Part shown: piece after piece, positions 19,159 through 29,221 of the stretch | Layout of the letters: every line of letters starts with the position of its first letter | How positions within the stretch are numbered: position 1 is the first letter of the stretch | From: Opitutia bacterium | GTDB taxonomy: Bacteria; Verrucomicrobiota; Verrucomicrobiia; Opitutales; Opitutaceae | Direction of reading: 5' to 3' | Length of the DNA stretch: 64,000 bases | Assembly (NCBI GenBank): GCA_947461205.1 | Contig: CANHJG010000002.1 | Span: 27,443-91,442 of the forward strand | The notes under the pieces: model-generated | Seen by the model: the letters and a program-made list of their open reading frames with translations, nothing else | Database searches by the model: none | What the model was told of the DNA's origin: nothing | Made by a program: the position numbers and the translations under genes

Positions 19159-19890
19159 GGGGGGGGGTGCGTGGATTGGCTTTCGGGCGCGTGGAGGTTG
19201 GGAAAAAAAGGGAGAGCCGGTACGTCACCCGAGGGTAATTTCAGCGGTGGAATCGGCTACCGAACGGGATCACTGCGATCGTTCGGGTCCGCGCGGTCAA
19301 AGCAGAAATCGTTTTTCGAGCAGGAGCCGGTCGAACGGTCGTACCGCGGGCCATGGTTCAATCCTACGCACCACGACGGCCCGTGTCGGCGCATGCCTCG
19401 GCGAAAACCGCGCGGAGGCTGAACTCGCTCAGCGCGCCCGCGCGTCGCGCACGCAGCGGCACCGCTTCGTTCCGCCTGCGGACGAACCCGATTTTCGTCC
19501 CATTCAAGCCTTTTCCGGGCATCCGTGCCGGCCCACCGCGAGCGGGCTCGCGGAAGCGACGACCCGGGAAAGTCCGGCTCGGGCCGGCTCGTTGCGCCCA
19601 ACTGCCACCGGTGATTTCCGATTCACCGGCGGGATTAAGTGGATAACACTCACCCCGGTTATCCCCGGCACGGGCGACGTGCTCGCGCAGACGTTGTTTC
19701 ACCTTCACCACCGGGTTGTTCCGGGCGCGCCTCACCCGAAAGACCCGCCGGGCGCTGGGGCCTACACTGTACTCACTCTTTAGATACTCTGTTTCGACGC
19801 GCAAGAATCCTCCCTCGCGCAAGTCGGCGCAGAGCGCGGGGGCGGGCACGCGGTCGTGTTCGCCGGCGGTTGCGACGATCGCAAAACAGC
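19159..19890. other. Intergenic region with no recognisable gene
   Basis: This stretch of about 730 bases lies between the divergent Gfo/Idh gene and the TonB receptor remnant. Open frames here read as arginine/proline-rich shadow sequence with no family resemblance. It should contain the promoter of the Gfo/Idh gene and may hold further decayed upstream parts of the receptor remnant, but neither is visible. Confidence 0.4.
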
Positions 19891-20548
19891 AACATTCCCA
19901 CGAAAGATGTGACGCGCGGCGGGTCGACGACCGTGGTGGGCCAGGATTTTTTCCGCAACGCCCTGCCCCAGGACCGTTTCAACTCGGAGCAACTCCCCTT
20001 CACCCGCGGTCCCAACGCCATGCTGTTCGGTCTCGGCAAGGCCGCCGGCGCCTTCGTTTCCTCCTCCACGCGCGCGAAAAAAACCGACCGCCGCACGTGC
20101 GAGACGCCGATGGACAGTCGCGGCGGTCACCGCACGACGAGGGATGACAATCGGGTGCTGCGGAAAAACCTCCGGTCGCTGCGCTCCGCGGGAGTCTCCG
20201 AGGGGCTCAACCGTTTCCGGCTCTACCCGACTGACGATCAGCGCCGCCATTTCTTCACGCAGCTGGCCACGCCCCTTCGGACGACCACCCTTCGCCTCAA
20301 CGACGAGACCGGCCACCTCCCGCGAAACGCCGTGCGCCCGGGGCCCGACTACGACGCCGTCTCGCCGTGGCGCGCGACCGGTGCTCCGCTCATCGCTACC
20401 TCCCCGAATGTCGCCGCCAGCCAGCCCGCCGGCACGCAAGACTTTGCCCAAGCCGGCCTCACCTCGACGGAGTTCTCCGCCGGCGGCACGCCCGTGCCCA
20501 CCCAGCGCTTCTCGCCCCTACCCGTTCACCCGCACCTTCAAATTCTAA
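19891..20548 (+). pseudogene. Decayed TonB-dependent receptor, paralogue of the next gene
   Basis: Translation gives VTRGGSTTVVGQDFF, DRFNSEQLPFTRGPNAMLFG and FGLGKAAGAFVSS. These align with VTRGGATSIVGQNFF, DRYNSEAFTFTRGPNAILFG and FGLGNPAGAFVSS of the intact receptor at 20646. The similarity continues through LRKNL and RRHFFTQL to DAVSPWRATGAPL. It then jumps to a receptor-type C-terminus in another frame, YPFTRTFKF followed by stop at 20546-20548. The N-terminus, signal peptide and nearly all of the barrel are missing and at least one frameshift is needed, so this is a deletion derivative rather than a gene. Confidence 0.85.
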
Positions 20549-20645
20549 AGTCGGGCGAGGTCTCCGCCCCGCCGTCTGCATATGCTCGACCTACCTCGCA
20601 CATTCGCCTCGCATCGCCCTCCGCGTTCCCCCTCCGCCCCTTTCC

Positions 20646-23600
20646 ATGAAGTCCGATTGTCACTCCCCACTCCTCGCCACGCTCTTCGCTCTTTCGCTGC
20701 TTTGCCGCACTTCTCTCCTCGCCCAGACCGCGCCCATGCCCACGACCGCCGCTGCGAAGTCAGGCCCCACGACGACCGTAGAGACCCTGATCCTCACGCC
20801 CTTTGAGGTCTCCGCCGGCAGCGAAGACGGGTACCACGCCACCCAGACGCTCAACGGCACGCGCCTCAAAACTGATCTGCGCAACATCGGCTCTGCCCTC
20901 ACGATCTTCACCGAGCAGATGATGAACGATCTCGGCGCCAACAGCATTAACGACATCCTTAATTTCGCGCCCAACACCGATACGTTCACCATCAACATCG
21001 GCTCGGTCGACGGCAACGGGAACGACTTCATCAATATCGGCACCCAATACGTCACCCGAGGCGGCGCTACGAGTATCGTCGGCCAGAATTTTTTCAGCAG
21101 CGGCGTCGTCACCGATCGCTACAACTCCGAAGCCTTCACCTTCACCCGCGGTCCCAACGCCATTCTCTTCGGCCTCGGCAATCCTGCCGGGGCCTTCGTC
21201 TCATCCACCAAGCGCGCCAAGGTCAACCGCAACGAATCCATCGTCGAATTTCGCACCGACAACAACGACAGCCGTCGCTTCATGGTCGACCACAACCAGG
21301 TCCTCAAAAAGGGGTTCGCGGCCATCCGCTACTCCGGCCTCCATGAGCGCACGCCCGGCTTCCGCATTCCCAGCGAGAGCTACCAGCGGCGCCACTTCGT
21401 CACCGCCACCCTCACGCCGTTCAAACGCACGAACCTCCGCGCCAACTACGAGCAGGGCTACACCACGTTCCCCGCGATCCGCCCTTGGCCCGTCTACGAC
21501 GGCGTATCCCCCTGGGCCGCCGCCGGCTCTCCACTCCTCGGCACGTTCACCAATACCGCCGCCAAACCGGCCGGCATCGTCAACAACACCAGCCCCAACC
21601 TCATTTCCACTTTTCTGTCACCCGGGGGCGTGCAGGTGCCCCCGCTTTCGTGGCTGAACACCGGCCTCACGCCCAACGCGGACTACCCCAATTTTCCCGC
21701 CGTCAACACCCGCCGCTCCCTCATCAATCCCGGCCTTTATCCCACGTTCGCCACCGCCCACGGTCTCGCGTCCTACCGCGTCAGCGATTTCAAGATTACC
21801 TCAGTCTTCCTCGAGCAACAGATCACCCAGGATCTTTTCCTCGAGCTCGGCTACAACTTCGCCGACAACCGTGTCAAAGCCGTCAACGGCTTCGTCGGCC
21901 AAGACGACATCCTGCGCGTCGACGTCAACCAGCAGCTCCCGAACGGCCAGCCCAACCCGAATGTCGGCCGCCTCTACACCCAGTCCCGCCCCACCCTCAT
22001 CACCGCGCCAGGCGATGCCACGAGCACGCGCGCCATGGCTTCCTACGAATTTGATTTCGCCAAGAAAACCAAAGGTTGGCTGCGCTACCTCGGTCGTCAT
22101 CGCGCCGCCTCCTTTGTCGAACAGGTGGAGCGCTTCGGCACCAGCACCAACAACGGCATCAACAACGTCACCCCGCTGCCCGGCGCCCCGGCGGCCATCA
22201 CCAACGCCGCCAACATCATCGTGTATCGCTACTATTATGACGTTCCCGCCGGGAAGGTCGGCAACCGCGCCGACCAGTTCAACACGTTCCCCGTCCTCAA
22301 CGCCAACGATCCGCTCCCTCCGGCCGATCCCAGCGGCGTCACCCCCGCTTTCGTGAACAGCCAGGGCATCAACTTCACCGAGTCCACCGTCAAGACCCGC
22401 GCCTTCGCACTCCAGAGCACCTTCCTCAAAGACCGCGTCATCGTCACCTACGGCAAGCGCAACGATCAGCAGACCGCCTACCGCGGCAGCCCCAACGACT
22501 ATCTGTCAGTTCGCGATGCCCGCGGCGTCCATGCCGATCCCGCCACCCTCGACCTCCGCTCCTTCGTCCCGACCAGCCTCCGCCAACGCGGGGGCGATAC
22601 CGAGACCCGGGGCATCGTTTTCCACGCCACCCACTGGGTCAGCTTCGCTTACAACGACTCCACCAACTTTCAGGTCAACGACAGCACCCGCGCCGTCGAC
22701 GGCGAGCTGCTCCCCAATCCCCAGGGCACCGGCAGCGATTACAGTCTCAAGTTCGCCCTCTTTGACCGCCGCCTCTTCTTTGATCTGACCTACTACCAGA
22801 ATGCGGCCGTCAATCGCCTCGATGGCGGGGTCTCCAACAGCGTCGCCGGCGATCTCAAGACCAACCTCGATAGCATTTGGAACGCCGTCGCCAGTTTCAC
22901 CAACGACGCCAAGTATCGCGACTTTCCCTACTCCACCACCGGCACTGTCTGGTCGGACAATGCGGACGTCTCCTCCAGCGGCTGGGAGTTTTCCGCCACC
23001 GCCAATCCCACCAAGCAGCTCCGCTTCACCATCAACGGCAGCAAGCGCAGCACCCTCACGACCTCCGACCGGGGCCTCAACGCCCTCCGCTACGTGGACC
23101 GCGTGCTGCCCGTCATCGAGGGCTCGCCCGAGTGGTTGCCCCTGCCGGCCACCGGAAATCTCACCGTCGCCCAACGCGTCGCGCAGATCAAAAACATCAC
23201 CGCCAATTTCAAAGCCATCCAAGGCGTACCCGCCGATATCTACGCTCCTGAGTGGAGCCTCAACGCCATCACCTCCTACGATTTCGCCCGCGAGGCCCGC
23301 GTCCTCGGCATCCCCCTCGCCGGCTTCTCCGTCGGCGGTAACCTGACCATGCGCGGGCCCACCATCGACGGTTTTGCCGAGACCTCCAGCGCCGCCATTC
23401 TCAACCCCAACGCGCCCTACTACGCGTCACGTTACGAAATCTTCGGCGGCATGATCGGCTACTCCCGCAAAATTTTCAGGCAACGCATCGACTGGCGCCT
23501 CCAGCTCAACGTCCGCAACGTCTTCGACGCCTACACCGTCCGCGTCCTCCGCACCGTCGACGCTCGCGACGGCACCCACCGCGGCGTCAACGCGATCTAC

Positions 23601-23651
23601 AACCTCACCGAACCCCGCACCTACCAACTCACAAGCACCTTCAAATTCTAA
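20646..23651 (+). CDS. TonB-dependent receptor of the sulfatase island
   Basis: An outer-membrane transporter of about 1001 residues. A signal peptide (LLATLFALSLLCRTSLLAQ) is followed by LTPFEVSAGSEDGY, a verrucomicrobial N-terminal signature in place of a carboxypeptidase-like domain. The plug contains TLNGTRLKTDLRNIGSAL, YVTRGGATSIVGQNFF and FTFTRGPNAILFG. The beta-barrel ends in TSTFKF with a C-terminal phenylalanine. The ATG at 20646 is chosen for the signal peptide. Downstream co-oriented genes are sulfatases, so sulfated or partly desulfated oligosaccharide is a reasonable cargo by context. Confidence 0.92.
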   Translation: MKSDCHSPLLATLFALSLLCRTSLLAQTAPMPTTAAAKSGPTTTVETLILTPFEVSAGSEDGYHATQTLNGTRLKTDLRNIGSALTIFTEQMMNDLGANSINDILNFAPNTDTFTINIGSVDGNGNDFINIGTQYVTRGGATSIVGQNFFSSGVVTDRYNSEAFTFTRGPNAILFGLGNPAGAFVSSTKRAKVNRNESIVEFRTDNNDSRRFMVDHNQVLKKGFAAIRYSGLHERTPGFRIPSESYQRRHFVTATLTPFKRTNLRANYEQGYTTFPAIRPWPVYDGVSPWAAAGSPLLGTFTNTAAKPAGIVNNTSPNLISTFLSPGGVQVPPLSWLNTGLTPNADYPNFPAVNTRRSLINPGLYPTFATAHGLASYRVSDFKITSVFLEQQITQDLFLELGYNFADNRVKAVNGFVGQDDILRVDVNQQLPNGQPNPNVGRLYTQSRPTLITAPGDATSTRAMASYEFDFAKKTKGWLRYLGRHRAASFVEQVERFGTSTNNGINNVTPLPGAPAAITNAANIIVYRYYYDVPAGKVGNRADQFNTFPVLNANDPLPPADPSGVTPAFVNSQGINFTESTVKTRAFALQSTFLKDRVIVTYGKRNDQQTAYRGSPNDYLSVRDARGVHADPATLDLRSFVPTSLRQRGGDTETRGIVFHATHWVSFAYNDSTNFQVNDSTRAVDGELLPNPQGTGSDYSLKFALFDRRLFFDLTYYQNAAVNRLDGGVSNSVAGDLKTNLDSIWNAVASFTNDAKYRDFPYSTTGTVWSDNADVSSSGWEFSATANPTKQLRFTINGSKRSTLTTSDRGLNALRYVDRVLPVIEGSPEWLPLPATGNLTVAQRVAQIKNITANFKAIQGVPADIYAPEWSLNAITSYDFAREARVLGIPLAGFSVGGNLTMRGPTIDGFAETSSAAILNPNAPYYASRYEIFGGMIGYSRKIFRQRIDWRLQLNVRNVFDAYTVRVLRTVDARDGTHRGVNAIYNLTEPRTYQLTSTFKF

Positions 23652-23768
23652 CGGAGGCCGGGTTCTCCGAACCGCTTTTTTCTTCACCCCGATCCCACTC
23701 CACCGCATCCCGATCCCGTCCCCTTCCGCTCAGCGCGGATTGGCGGCGAAATCTCCGCGGCGACAACC

Positions 23769-25166
23769 ATGAATCTTACCCTTCGCGTCCTCCCTCTCCT
23801 CGCGCTGCTCGGCATTCCGCTGCTCGCCGCCGAGAAAAAATCTCCCCGGCCCAACCTCGTCGTCTTCATCTCGGACGATCATAGCCAGCTCGACTCCCAG
23901 GTCTACGGCTCGACCGAGGTCCGCACGCCGCACATGGCCACGCTCGCCGCCGATGGCTTGAAGTTCACCCACGCCTTCGTCGCCTCCCCCGCCTGCGGCC
24001 CCAGCCGCACCGCCCTGTTCACCGGCCTCTGGTCCGCGCGCAACGGCGCCGAGCCCAATCACCGCCCCAAGCGACCCGACGTCGCCTCGCTTCCGCCCGT
24101 CCTCCGCGCCCTCGGCTACGAGGTCGCCGCCATCGGCAAGGTCGCGCATAACACTTATGCCAAGGACCACGGCTTCGACGTGATCGAGGGACCCAACGCC
24201 GGCTTTGAGGACACGGTTGCGGTCGCAAAATTTCTCGCGACCCGCGACCCCGCCCAGCCGCTCTGCCTGTTTGTTGGCACGCGACATCCGCACACGGTGT
24301 GGAGCACCACCCCGGCTTACGATCCCGCGACCGTGCAAATACCGCCCGCCCATTTCGACGATCCCGTCTACCGCGCCGAACGCGCCCGTTACCTGACCGA
24401 TGTCACCAAAGCCGACGCGCTCCTCGGCGAAGTCCGGGCCCTCGTCCGCGAAAAGATCCCCGGCGACACGCTCTTCATCTACACCGCCGATCACGGAGCC
24501 GCCCTGCCTTTCGCGAAATGGAGTCTCTACGACGCTGGTATTCGCGTCCCCCTCATCATCGCGTGGCCGGCTCGCCTGAAACCCGCGACGACGAGTGACG
24601 CGATGGTGTGCTGGCCCGACCTGCTGCCTACGTTCATTGAGCTCGCCGGCGGCACCGTCCCGGCCGGCCTCGACGGAAAGTCCTTCGCGCCACTCCTCCT
24701 GGGCACGGCAACGGCGCATCGCGATCGCGTCTTTGCCACGCATAGCGGCGACGGCGACTTCAACGTCTACCCCATCCGCGCCGTCCGCACGCGCGACTGG
24801 AAATATCTCCGCAATCTTCAGCCCGAATTCCAATATCACACCCATATGACCCGGTCGTCTGGCCCGCATCGGCCGGCGTTTTGGACCGCGTGGCTGGCCG
24901 CGGCGAAAACCAACCCCACCGCCGCCGCCGTCGTGCAACGTTCCATCCAACATCCTGCCGAGGAACTCTACGATCTCGCCGCCGATCCGTTTGAGCTCCA
25001 CAATCTCGCGGCGGATCCGCGCCACGCCACCCGCCTCGCCGGCCTGCGCTCCGAACTCGACGCATGGATGAAACAACAGGGTGACACCCAAACCGTCTTC
25101 GGCCAGCCGCTCCGCCTGGGCGAGCCCGTCACGATGATCGCTTCGCCCGCCGCTAAAAAGAAATGA
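23769..25166 (+). CDS. Sulfatase (formylglycine type, CGPSR)
   Basis: A 465-residue periplasmic sulfatase. It has a signal peptide ([18 protein letters not shown]), metal ligands in [17 protein letters not shown], the nucleophile Cys76 in [15 protein letters not shown], a lysine block [34 protein letters not shown] and C-terminal [16 protein letters not shown]. The arrangement resembles the sulfamidase (N-sulfoglucosamine sulfohydrolase) branch more than the 16207 gene, which is a family-level impression only. It ends in SPAAKKK. The stop overlaps the start of the next sulfatase by four bases (ATGA), so the two are translationally coupled. Confidence 0.92.
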   Translation: MNLTLRVLPLLALLGIPLLAAEKKSPRPNLVVFISDDHSQLDSQVYGSTEVRTPHMATLAADGLKFTHAFVASPACGPSRTALFTGLWSARNGAEPNHRPKRPDVASLPPVLRALGYEVAAIGKVAHNTYAKDHGFDVIEGPNAGFEDTVAVAKFLATRDPAQPLCLFVGTRHPHTVWSTTPAYDPATVQIPPAHFDDPVYRAERARYLTDVTKADALLGEVRALVREKIPGDTLFIYTADHGAALPFAKWSLYDAGIRVPLIIAWPARLKPATTSDAMVCWPDLLPTFIELAGGTVPAGLDGKSFAPLLLGTATAHRDRVFATHSGDGDFNVYPIRAVRTRDWKYLRNLQPEFQYHTHMTRSSGPHRPAFWTAWLAAAKTNPTAAAVVQRSIQHPAEELYDLAADPFELHNLAADPRHATRLAGLRSELDAWMKQQGDTQTVFGQPLRLGEPVTMIASPAAKKK

Positions 25167-26728
25167 TCATGAAATCAGCCTCCCCCCTTCGTACCCTCCT
25201 CGCCGCCCTTACCGCTCTCGCGCCTTTCGCCGCGGGCGCACCGCTGACCGCCGCCACGGCGCCGCGCCCCAATGTCATCTTCATCCTCGCCGACGACCTC
25301 GGCTGGGCCGACACCACCCTCTACGGGCACACGAAGTTTCACCAGACGCCCAACCTCGATCGGCTCGCGAAACGCGGCATGACGTTCTCCCGCGCCTATT
25401 CCGCGAGCCCGCTCTGTTCGCCGACGCGCTCCGCCATCCTCACCGGCCTCAGCCCCGCGCGCACCGGTATCACCACACCCAACGGCCACCTCCCCAAGAT
25501 CACCCTCCAAGCCACCGCCGGCACCAAAGCACCCGCCACGTCGCCGTCGTTTATGCCCGAGACGGTCACACGCCTCGCGACCACCTACCCCACCATTCCC
25601 AAATCCCTCAAGGCCGCCGGCTACGCTACGGGCCATTTCGGCAAATGGCACCTGGGCGCCCCGCCGTATTCGCCCCTGCAACACGGCTTCGACGTCGATC
25701 TCCCTCACTGGCCCGGTCCCGGGCCCGCCGGCAGTTTTGTCGCGCCCTGGAAATTCAAAGACTTCGACGCCGATCCCGGCCAGCCCGACCAACACATCGA
25801 AGACCGCATGGCCCAAGAAGCCACCGCCTTCATCGAGAAAAACCGCGACCGCCCGTTTTTCGTGAACTACTGGATGTTCAGCGTGCACGCGCCCTTCGAC
25901 GCCAAAAAAGCCCTCATCGAAAAACACCGCGCCCGCGTCAACCCCGCCGACCCACAGCGCAGCCCCACCTACGCCGCGATGATCGAGAGTATGGACGACG
26001 CCGTCGGCACGCTCCTCGACACCCTCGACCGCCTGCAGCTCGCCGATAAAACCATCATCATCTTCGCCTCCGACAACGGCGGAAATATGTACAACGTCGT
26101 CGACGGCACCACCCCCACCAGCAACGCCCCGCTCCGCGGCGGGAAGGCCACCGTCTTTGAGGGCGGCGTGCGCACTCCCCTCGTTATCGCTTGGCCGGGC
26201 CGCACCAAGCCCGGCACGCGCAGCGACGCCTTGGTGCAAAGCGAGGACTATTATCCCACCCTCCTCGCCGGCCTCGGCCTCCCCCTCGCACCCGATCAGA
26301 AATTCGACGGCATGAGCATCCTCCCCGCGTTGCAGGGCCAGCCGCTCACCCGCGACACCGTGTTCACCTATTTCCCTCACGCGCCTGGTGTCCCCGACTG
26401 GCTCCCACCCGCCGTTACCGTCCACCAAGGCGACTGGAAACTCATCCGCCTCTTCTTCGCGGGAGAAAACGGCGCCCACCGCTACCAGCTCTACCACCTC
26501 CGCGACGATCTCGGCGAAACGAACAACCTCGCCGCCCAGGACCCCGCCCGCGTGAAGGCCCTCGACGCCCTCATCGAACAATTTCTCACCGAAACGCAGG
26601 CCGTCACGCCCGTCCGCAACCCCGCCTTCAACGCCGCCGCCTATCGTCTCGCCGGCGAGGGGAAACAGAAGTCCGACACGAAGCAGAAGACCGCAACCAA
26701 GCAAAAGAACCTCCCGGCTGCGCCTTGA
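25163..26728 (+). CDS. Sulfatase (formylglycine type, CSPTR)
   Basis: A 521-residue periplasmic sulfatase of the GALNS/arylsulfatase-like group. It has a signal peptide ([20 protein letters not shown]), metal ligands in [17 protein letters not shown], the nucleophile Cys85 in [13 protein letters not shown], canonical [20 protein letters not shown], and lysine/His blocks near [16 protein letters not shown]. The start at 25163 overlaps the previous stop; a second ATG two codons later at 25169 is equally possible. The last ~25 residues form an unusual Lys/Gln/Thr-rich tail ([15 protein letters not shown]) not needed for catalysis. It is followed by the broken oxidoreductase at 26760. Confidence 0.93.
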   Translation: MIMKSASPLRTLLAALTALAPFAAGAPLTAATAPRPNVIFILADDLGWADTTLYGHTKFHQTPNLDRLAKRGMTFSRAYSASPLCSPTRSAILTGLSPARTGITTPNGHLPKITLQATAGTKAPATSPSFMPETVTRLATTYPTIPKSLKAAGYATGHFGKWHLGAPPYSPLQHGFDVDLPHWPGPGPAGSFVAPWKFKDFDADPGQPDQHIEDRMAQEATAFIEKNRDRPFFVNYWMFSVHAPFDAKKALIEKHRARVNPADPQRSPTYAAMIESMDDAVGTLLDTLDRLQLADKTIIIFASDNGGNMYNVVDGTTPTSNAPLRGGKATVFEGGVRTPLVIAWPGRTKPGTRSDALVQSEDYYPTLLAGLGLPLAPDQKFDGMSILPALQGQPLTRDTVFTYFPHAPGVPDWLPPAVTVHQGDWKLIRLFFAGENGAHRYQLYHLRDDLGETNNLAAQDPARVKALDALIEQFLTETQAVTPVRNPAFNAAAYRLAGEGKQKSDTKQKTATKQKNLPAAP

Positions 26729-26759
26729 AGGGCGCCATCCCCCGCCCGGCTCCACGGCC

Positions 26760-27629
26760 ATGAAACCTGCCTCGCCCGCCACCCCGTCCCCGCTCACCCG
26801 CCACACGTTTCTCCAGCAGAGCGCAGTTGACGCCGGCGGCCTGGCGCGCCCGCCGATCATCCCAGCGTCGGCGCGCGCTGCGGCGGGCGCCGTCCCCCCG
26901 AGCGCACGCACCCCGATCGGTCTCATCGGCAAGGGTGTCAGGGCCAACGGCCACCTCAAATTTCTGGCCCACCGCGACGCCGTGGAGCTCGTCGCCGTGT
27001 GCGCTGTCGACCGTCTCCGCCGCAAAGCAGGCTGCGCCGAAATCGCCGAGATCAACGCGGGGAAAAAGTCTGTCGGCAGCTGCCAAAGTTGCACCGCCGA
27101 CCACGACTACCGCGAATTTCTCGCCCGCCCGGCCATCGACGCCGCTCAAGTCGGCCAAGATATCTACGGCGACCAGCCTGTTGCGATGACGATTCAGGTG
27201 GGCCGGCGCATCGCCGAGACCGTCCGCCGCTCCGGCCGCGTTTTTCCAACCGGCACCCCGGATCGCTCGATCCCCGACGTGCCGCGCGTCGGTCAATTCG
27301 TCGGCGACGGCTGCCTCGGCCAAGTGAAATCGGTCTCCCCTCTCCAAAACCATCCGTCCCTTCATCGCCGGTCCATGCTTCAAATCCGTCGCTGGCGCCG
27401 CGGCGGCCGCCCGCGGCGAAATCAGCACTTCTGCCGCCCCCCCAGGCGCTCGCTGCTTTCGCGCCCGACGCCCCGGCGGGTCTGCCACCCGCCCTCGCCG
27501 ACGCCAACCTCGTCTGGGCCGCGCGCCTCGTCGCCGCCGCTCAGCGCTCCGCCGCGCCGCCGCTCATCCAACTTCTCTCCGCCTCTTCCCAGCCGAAACA
27601 CATTCGCCCAGCCGCCCCGCGCGCACTGA
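26760..27629 (+). pseudogene. Degraded Tat-signal Gfo/Idh/MocA oxidoreductase
   Basis: The open frame begins like a Tat-exported Gfo/Idh protein but with damaged motifs. The signal reads SPLTRHTFLQQSA (twin arginine lost), followed by PPIIPASARAAAGA, then TPIGLIGKGVRANGHLKFL and VVELVAVC-type sequence (VELVAVCAVD). After HDYREFLARPAIDAA, the stretch that should hold the A-T-P-D-H-W-H block is deleted and the text resumes at GQDIYGDQPVAMTI, with EKP changed to DQP. It continues through GRVFPTGTPDRS and GQVKSV, then degenerates to Arg/Pro-rich sequence. It is a deletion and substitution remnant; the 27.35-27.63 kb part cannot be assigned. Confidence 0.82.
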
Positions 27630-27642
27630 ATCCCGCCTCACG

Positions 27643-29094
27643 ATGATCCACCGCTTTCTTACCCTGTTCCTCAGCATCGCCGCCGGCACCCTCGCCGCCG
27701 CCGAGCCCACGCCTCGCAAGCCCAACCTGATCGTCATTTACACCGACGACCACGGCTACGCCGATCTCGGTATCCACGGGATCCACACCGACCTCAAGAC
27801 GCCGCAAATCGACGCCCTCGCCCGCAGCGGCGTCCTCGCGAAACACGGCTACAGCACCGCCCCCCAATGCGTGCCCTCCCGCGCCGGCCTCATGGTCGGA
27901 AAATTCCAAGGCCGCTTCGGGGTCGAGGCCAACGGCGACACCCTCGACGGCTTCGACCGCGAGACCACCTTCGCTACCCGTCTCCAGAAGGCCGGCTACG
28001 TCACCGCTCAATTCGGCAAGTGGCACCTCGGTCCCACGGCCGAAATCACCCGCCACGGTTTCAACTACGTCTTCAGTCAAAACGCCGCCCAACCCTTCGC
28101 CGCCAACCTCACCCTCGACGGCCAGGACCGCCCCCTGGGGAATCTCCCGCCCGAGCTGTATCACGTCGACGCCTGCAGCCGCGCCGCCGCCGCCGTCATC
28201 GCACGCTCCAAAGCCCAACCGTTCTTCCTCTACGTCGCCTACCGCGCGCCCCACGTTCCGCTCGACGCGCCGAAAAAATACCTCGACCGCTTCCCCGGCG
28301 AAATGCCCCAACGCCGTCGCCAAGCCCTCGCCATGCTCTCCGCCGTCGACGACGGCGTCGGCCTCCTCACCGCAACACTCAAACAACACGGGCTCACCGA
28401 AAACACGCTCCTGTTTCTCATCGGTGACAACGGCGCGCCGCTCAAAATCATCAAGGCCGATCTCCCCGGCGGCGGACCCGGCTGGGACGGCAGCCTCAAC
28501 ACGCCGCTCAACGGCGAAAAAGGCATGTTGGCCGAGGGGGGCATGCACACGCCGTTCGTCGTCGCCTGGCCGGGCACCATTCCCGCCGGTCAGACTTATC
28601 TCCATCCCATCACCGCCCTCGACGTCGCCGCGACCGCCTGCGCGATGGCGAACATCCCAACCCAGCCCGGCGACCTCGACGGCGTGAATCTTCTGCCCCA
28701 CCTCACGGGCAAGATCACGACCGCGCCGCACGACGCGCTCTACTGGCGCTGGGTCGCCCAAGCCGCCATTCGTGAGGGCAACTGGAAACTACTCCGCGGC
28801 GGTGACCGCGAATACCTTTACGACCTCGGCACCGACCTTGAAGAAAAACACAACCTCGCGGCCCAGCACCCCGCAATCGCGGCGCGCCTCCGCACCAAAC
28901 TCACCGCGTGGAGCCAGGGTCTCAAACCGCCCGGCCTGACCAACGGCGCGATGTCCCCGACGTGGCACCATTACTATGATGTTTACCTCGACGGAAAACC
29001 CGCCTCGGCTGCCGGCGCAACCGCCGAGGAGGACGACGCCCCGAGAGACCCCGCGAGCAAAGCCAAAGCCCGCAAACAAAAAAGGGGCCCCTGA
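27643..29094 (+). CDS. Sulfatase (formylglycine type, CVPSR)
   Basis: A 483-residue periplasmic sulfatase. It has a signal peptide (FLTLFLSIAAGTLAAAEP), metal ligands in IVIYTDDHGYADLGIHG, the nucleophile Cys76 in PQCVPSRAGLMVGK, a canonical FGKWHLGP, LIGDNGAPL and GEKGMLAEGGMHTPF for the later metal and lysine contacts. The protein ends in a basic tail (SKAKARKQKRGP) after an acidic stretch (EEDDAPRD). It follows the oxidoreductase remnant by 13 bases and precedes another sulfatase by 127 bases. Active-site residues appear complete. Confidence 0.93.
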   Translation: MIHRFLTLFLSIAAGTLAAAEPTPRKPNLIVIYTDDHGYADLGIHGIHTDLKTPQIDALARSGVLAKHGYSTAPQCVPSRAGLMVGKFQGRFGVEANGDTLDGFDRETTFATRLQKAGYVTAQFGKWHLGPTAEITRHGFNYVFSQNAAQPFAANLTLDGQDRPLGNLPPELYHVDACSRAAAAVIARSKAQPFFLYVAYRAPHVPLDAPKKYLDRFPGEMPQRRRQALAMLSAVDDGVGLLTATLKQHGLTENTLLFLIGDNGAPLKIIKADLPGGGPGWDGSLNTPLNGEKGMLAEGGMHTPFVVAWPGTIPAGQTYLHPITALDVAATACAMANIPTQPGDLDGVNLLPHLTGKITTAPHDALYWRWVAQAAIREGNWKLLRGGDREYLYDLGTDLEEKHNLAAQHPAIAARLRTKLTAWSQGLKPPGLTNGAMSPTWHHYYDVYLDGKPASAAGATAEEDDAPRDPASKAKARKQKRGP

Positions 29095-29221
29095 CTCCGC
29101 TGCAGCGCGAGGTTTCCGCCCCGCCCCCCACCCCGCCTTGTGATTGCAAGGCGATCAGCGACGCGGCATTCCCTCGGGCCCTAGCCCGCCCCCGTCGCGT
29201 ACTCCCTGACCACCCCGCCGT

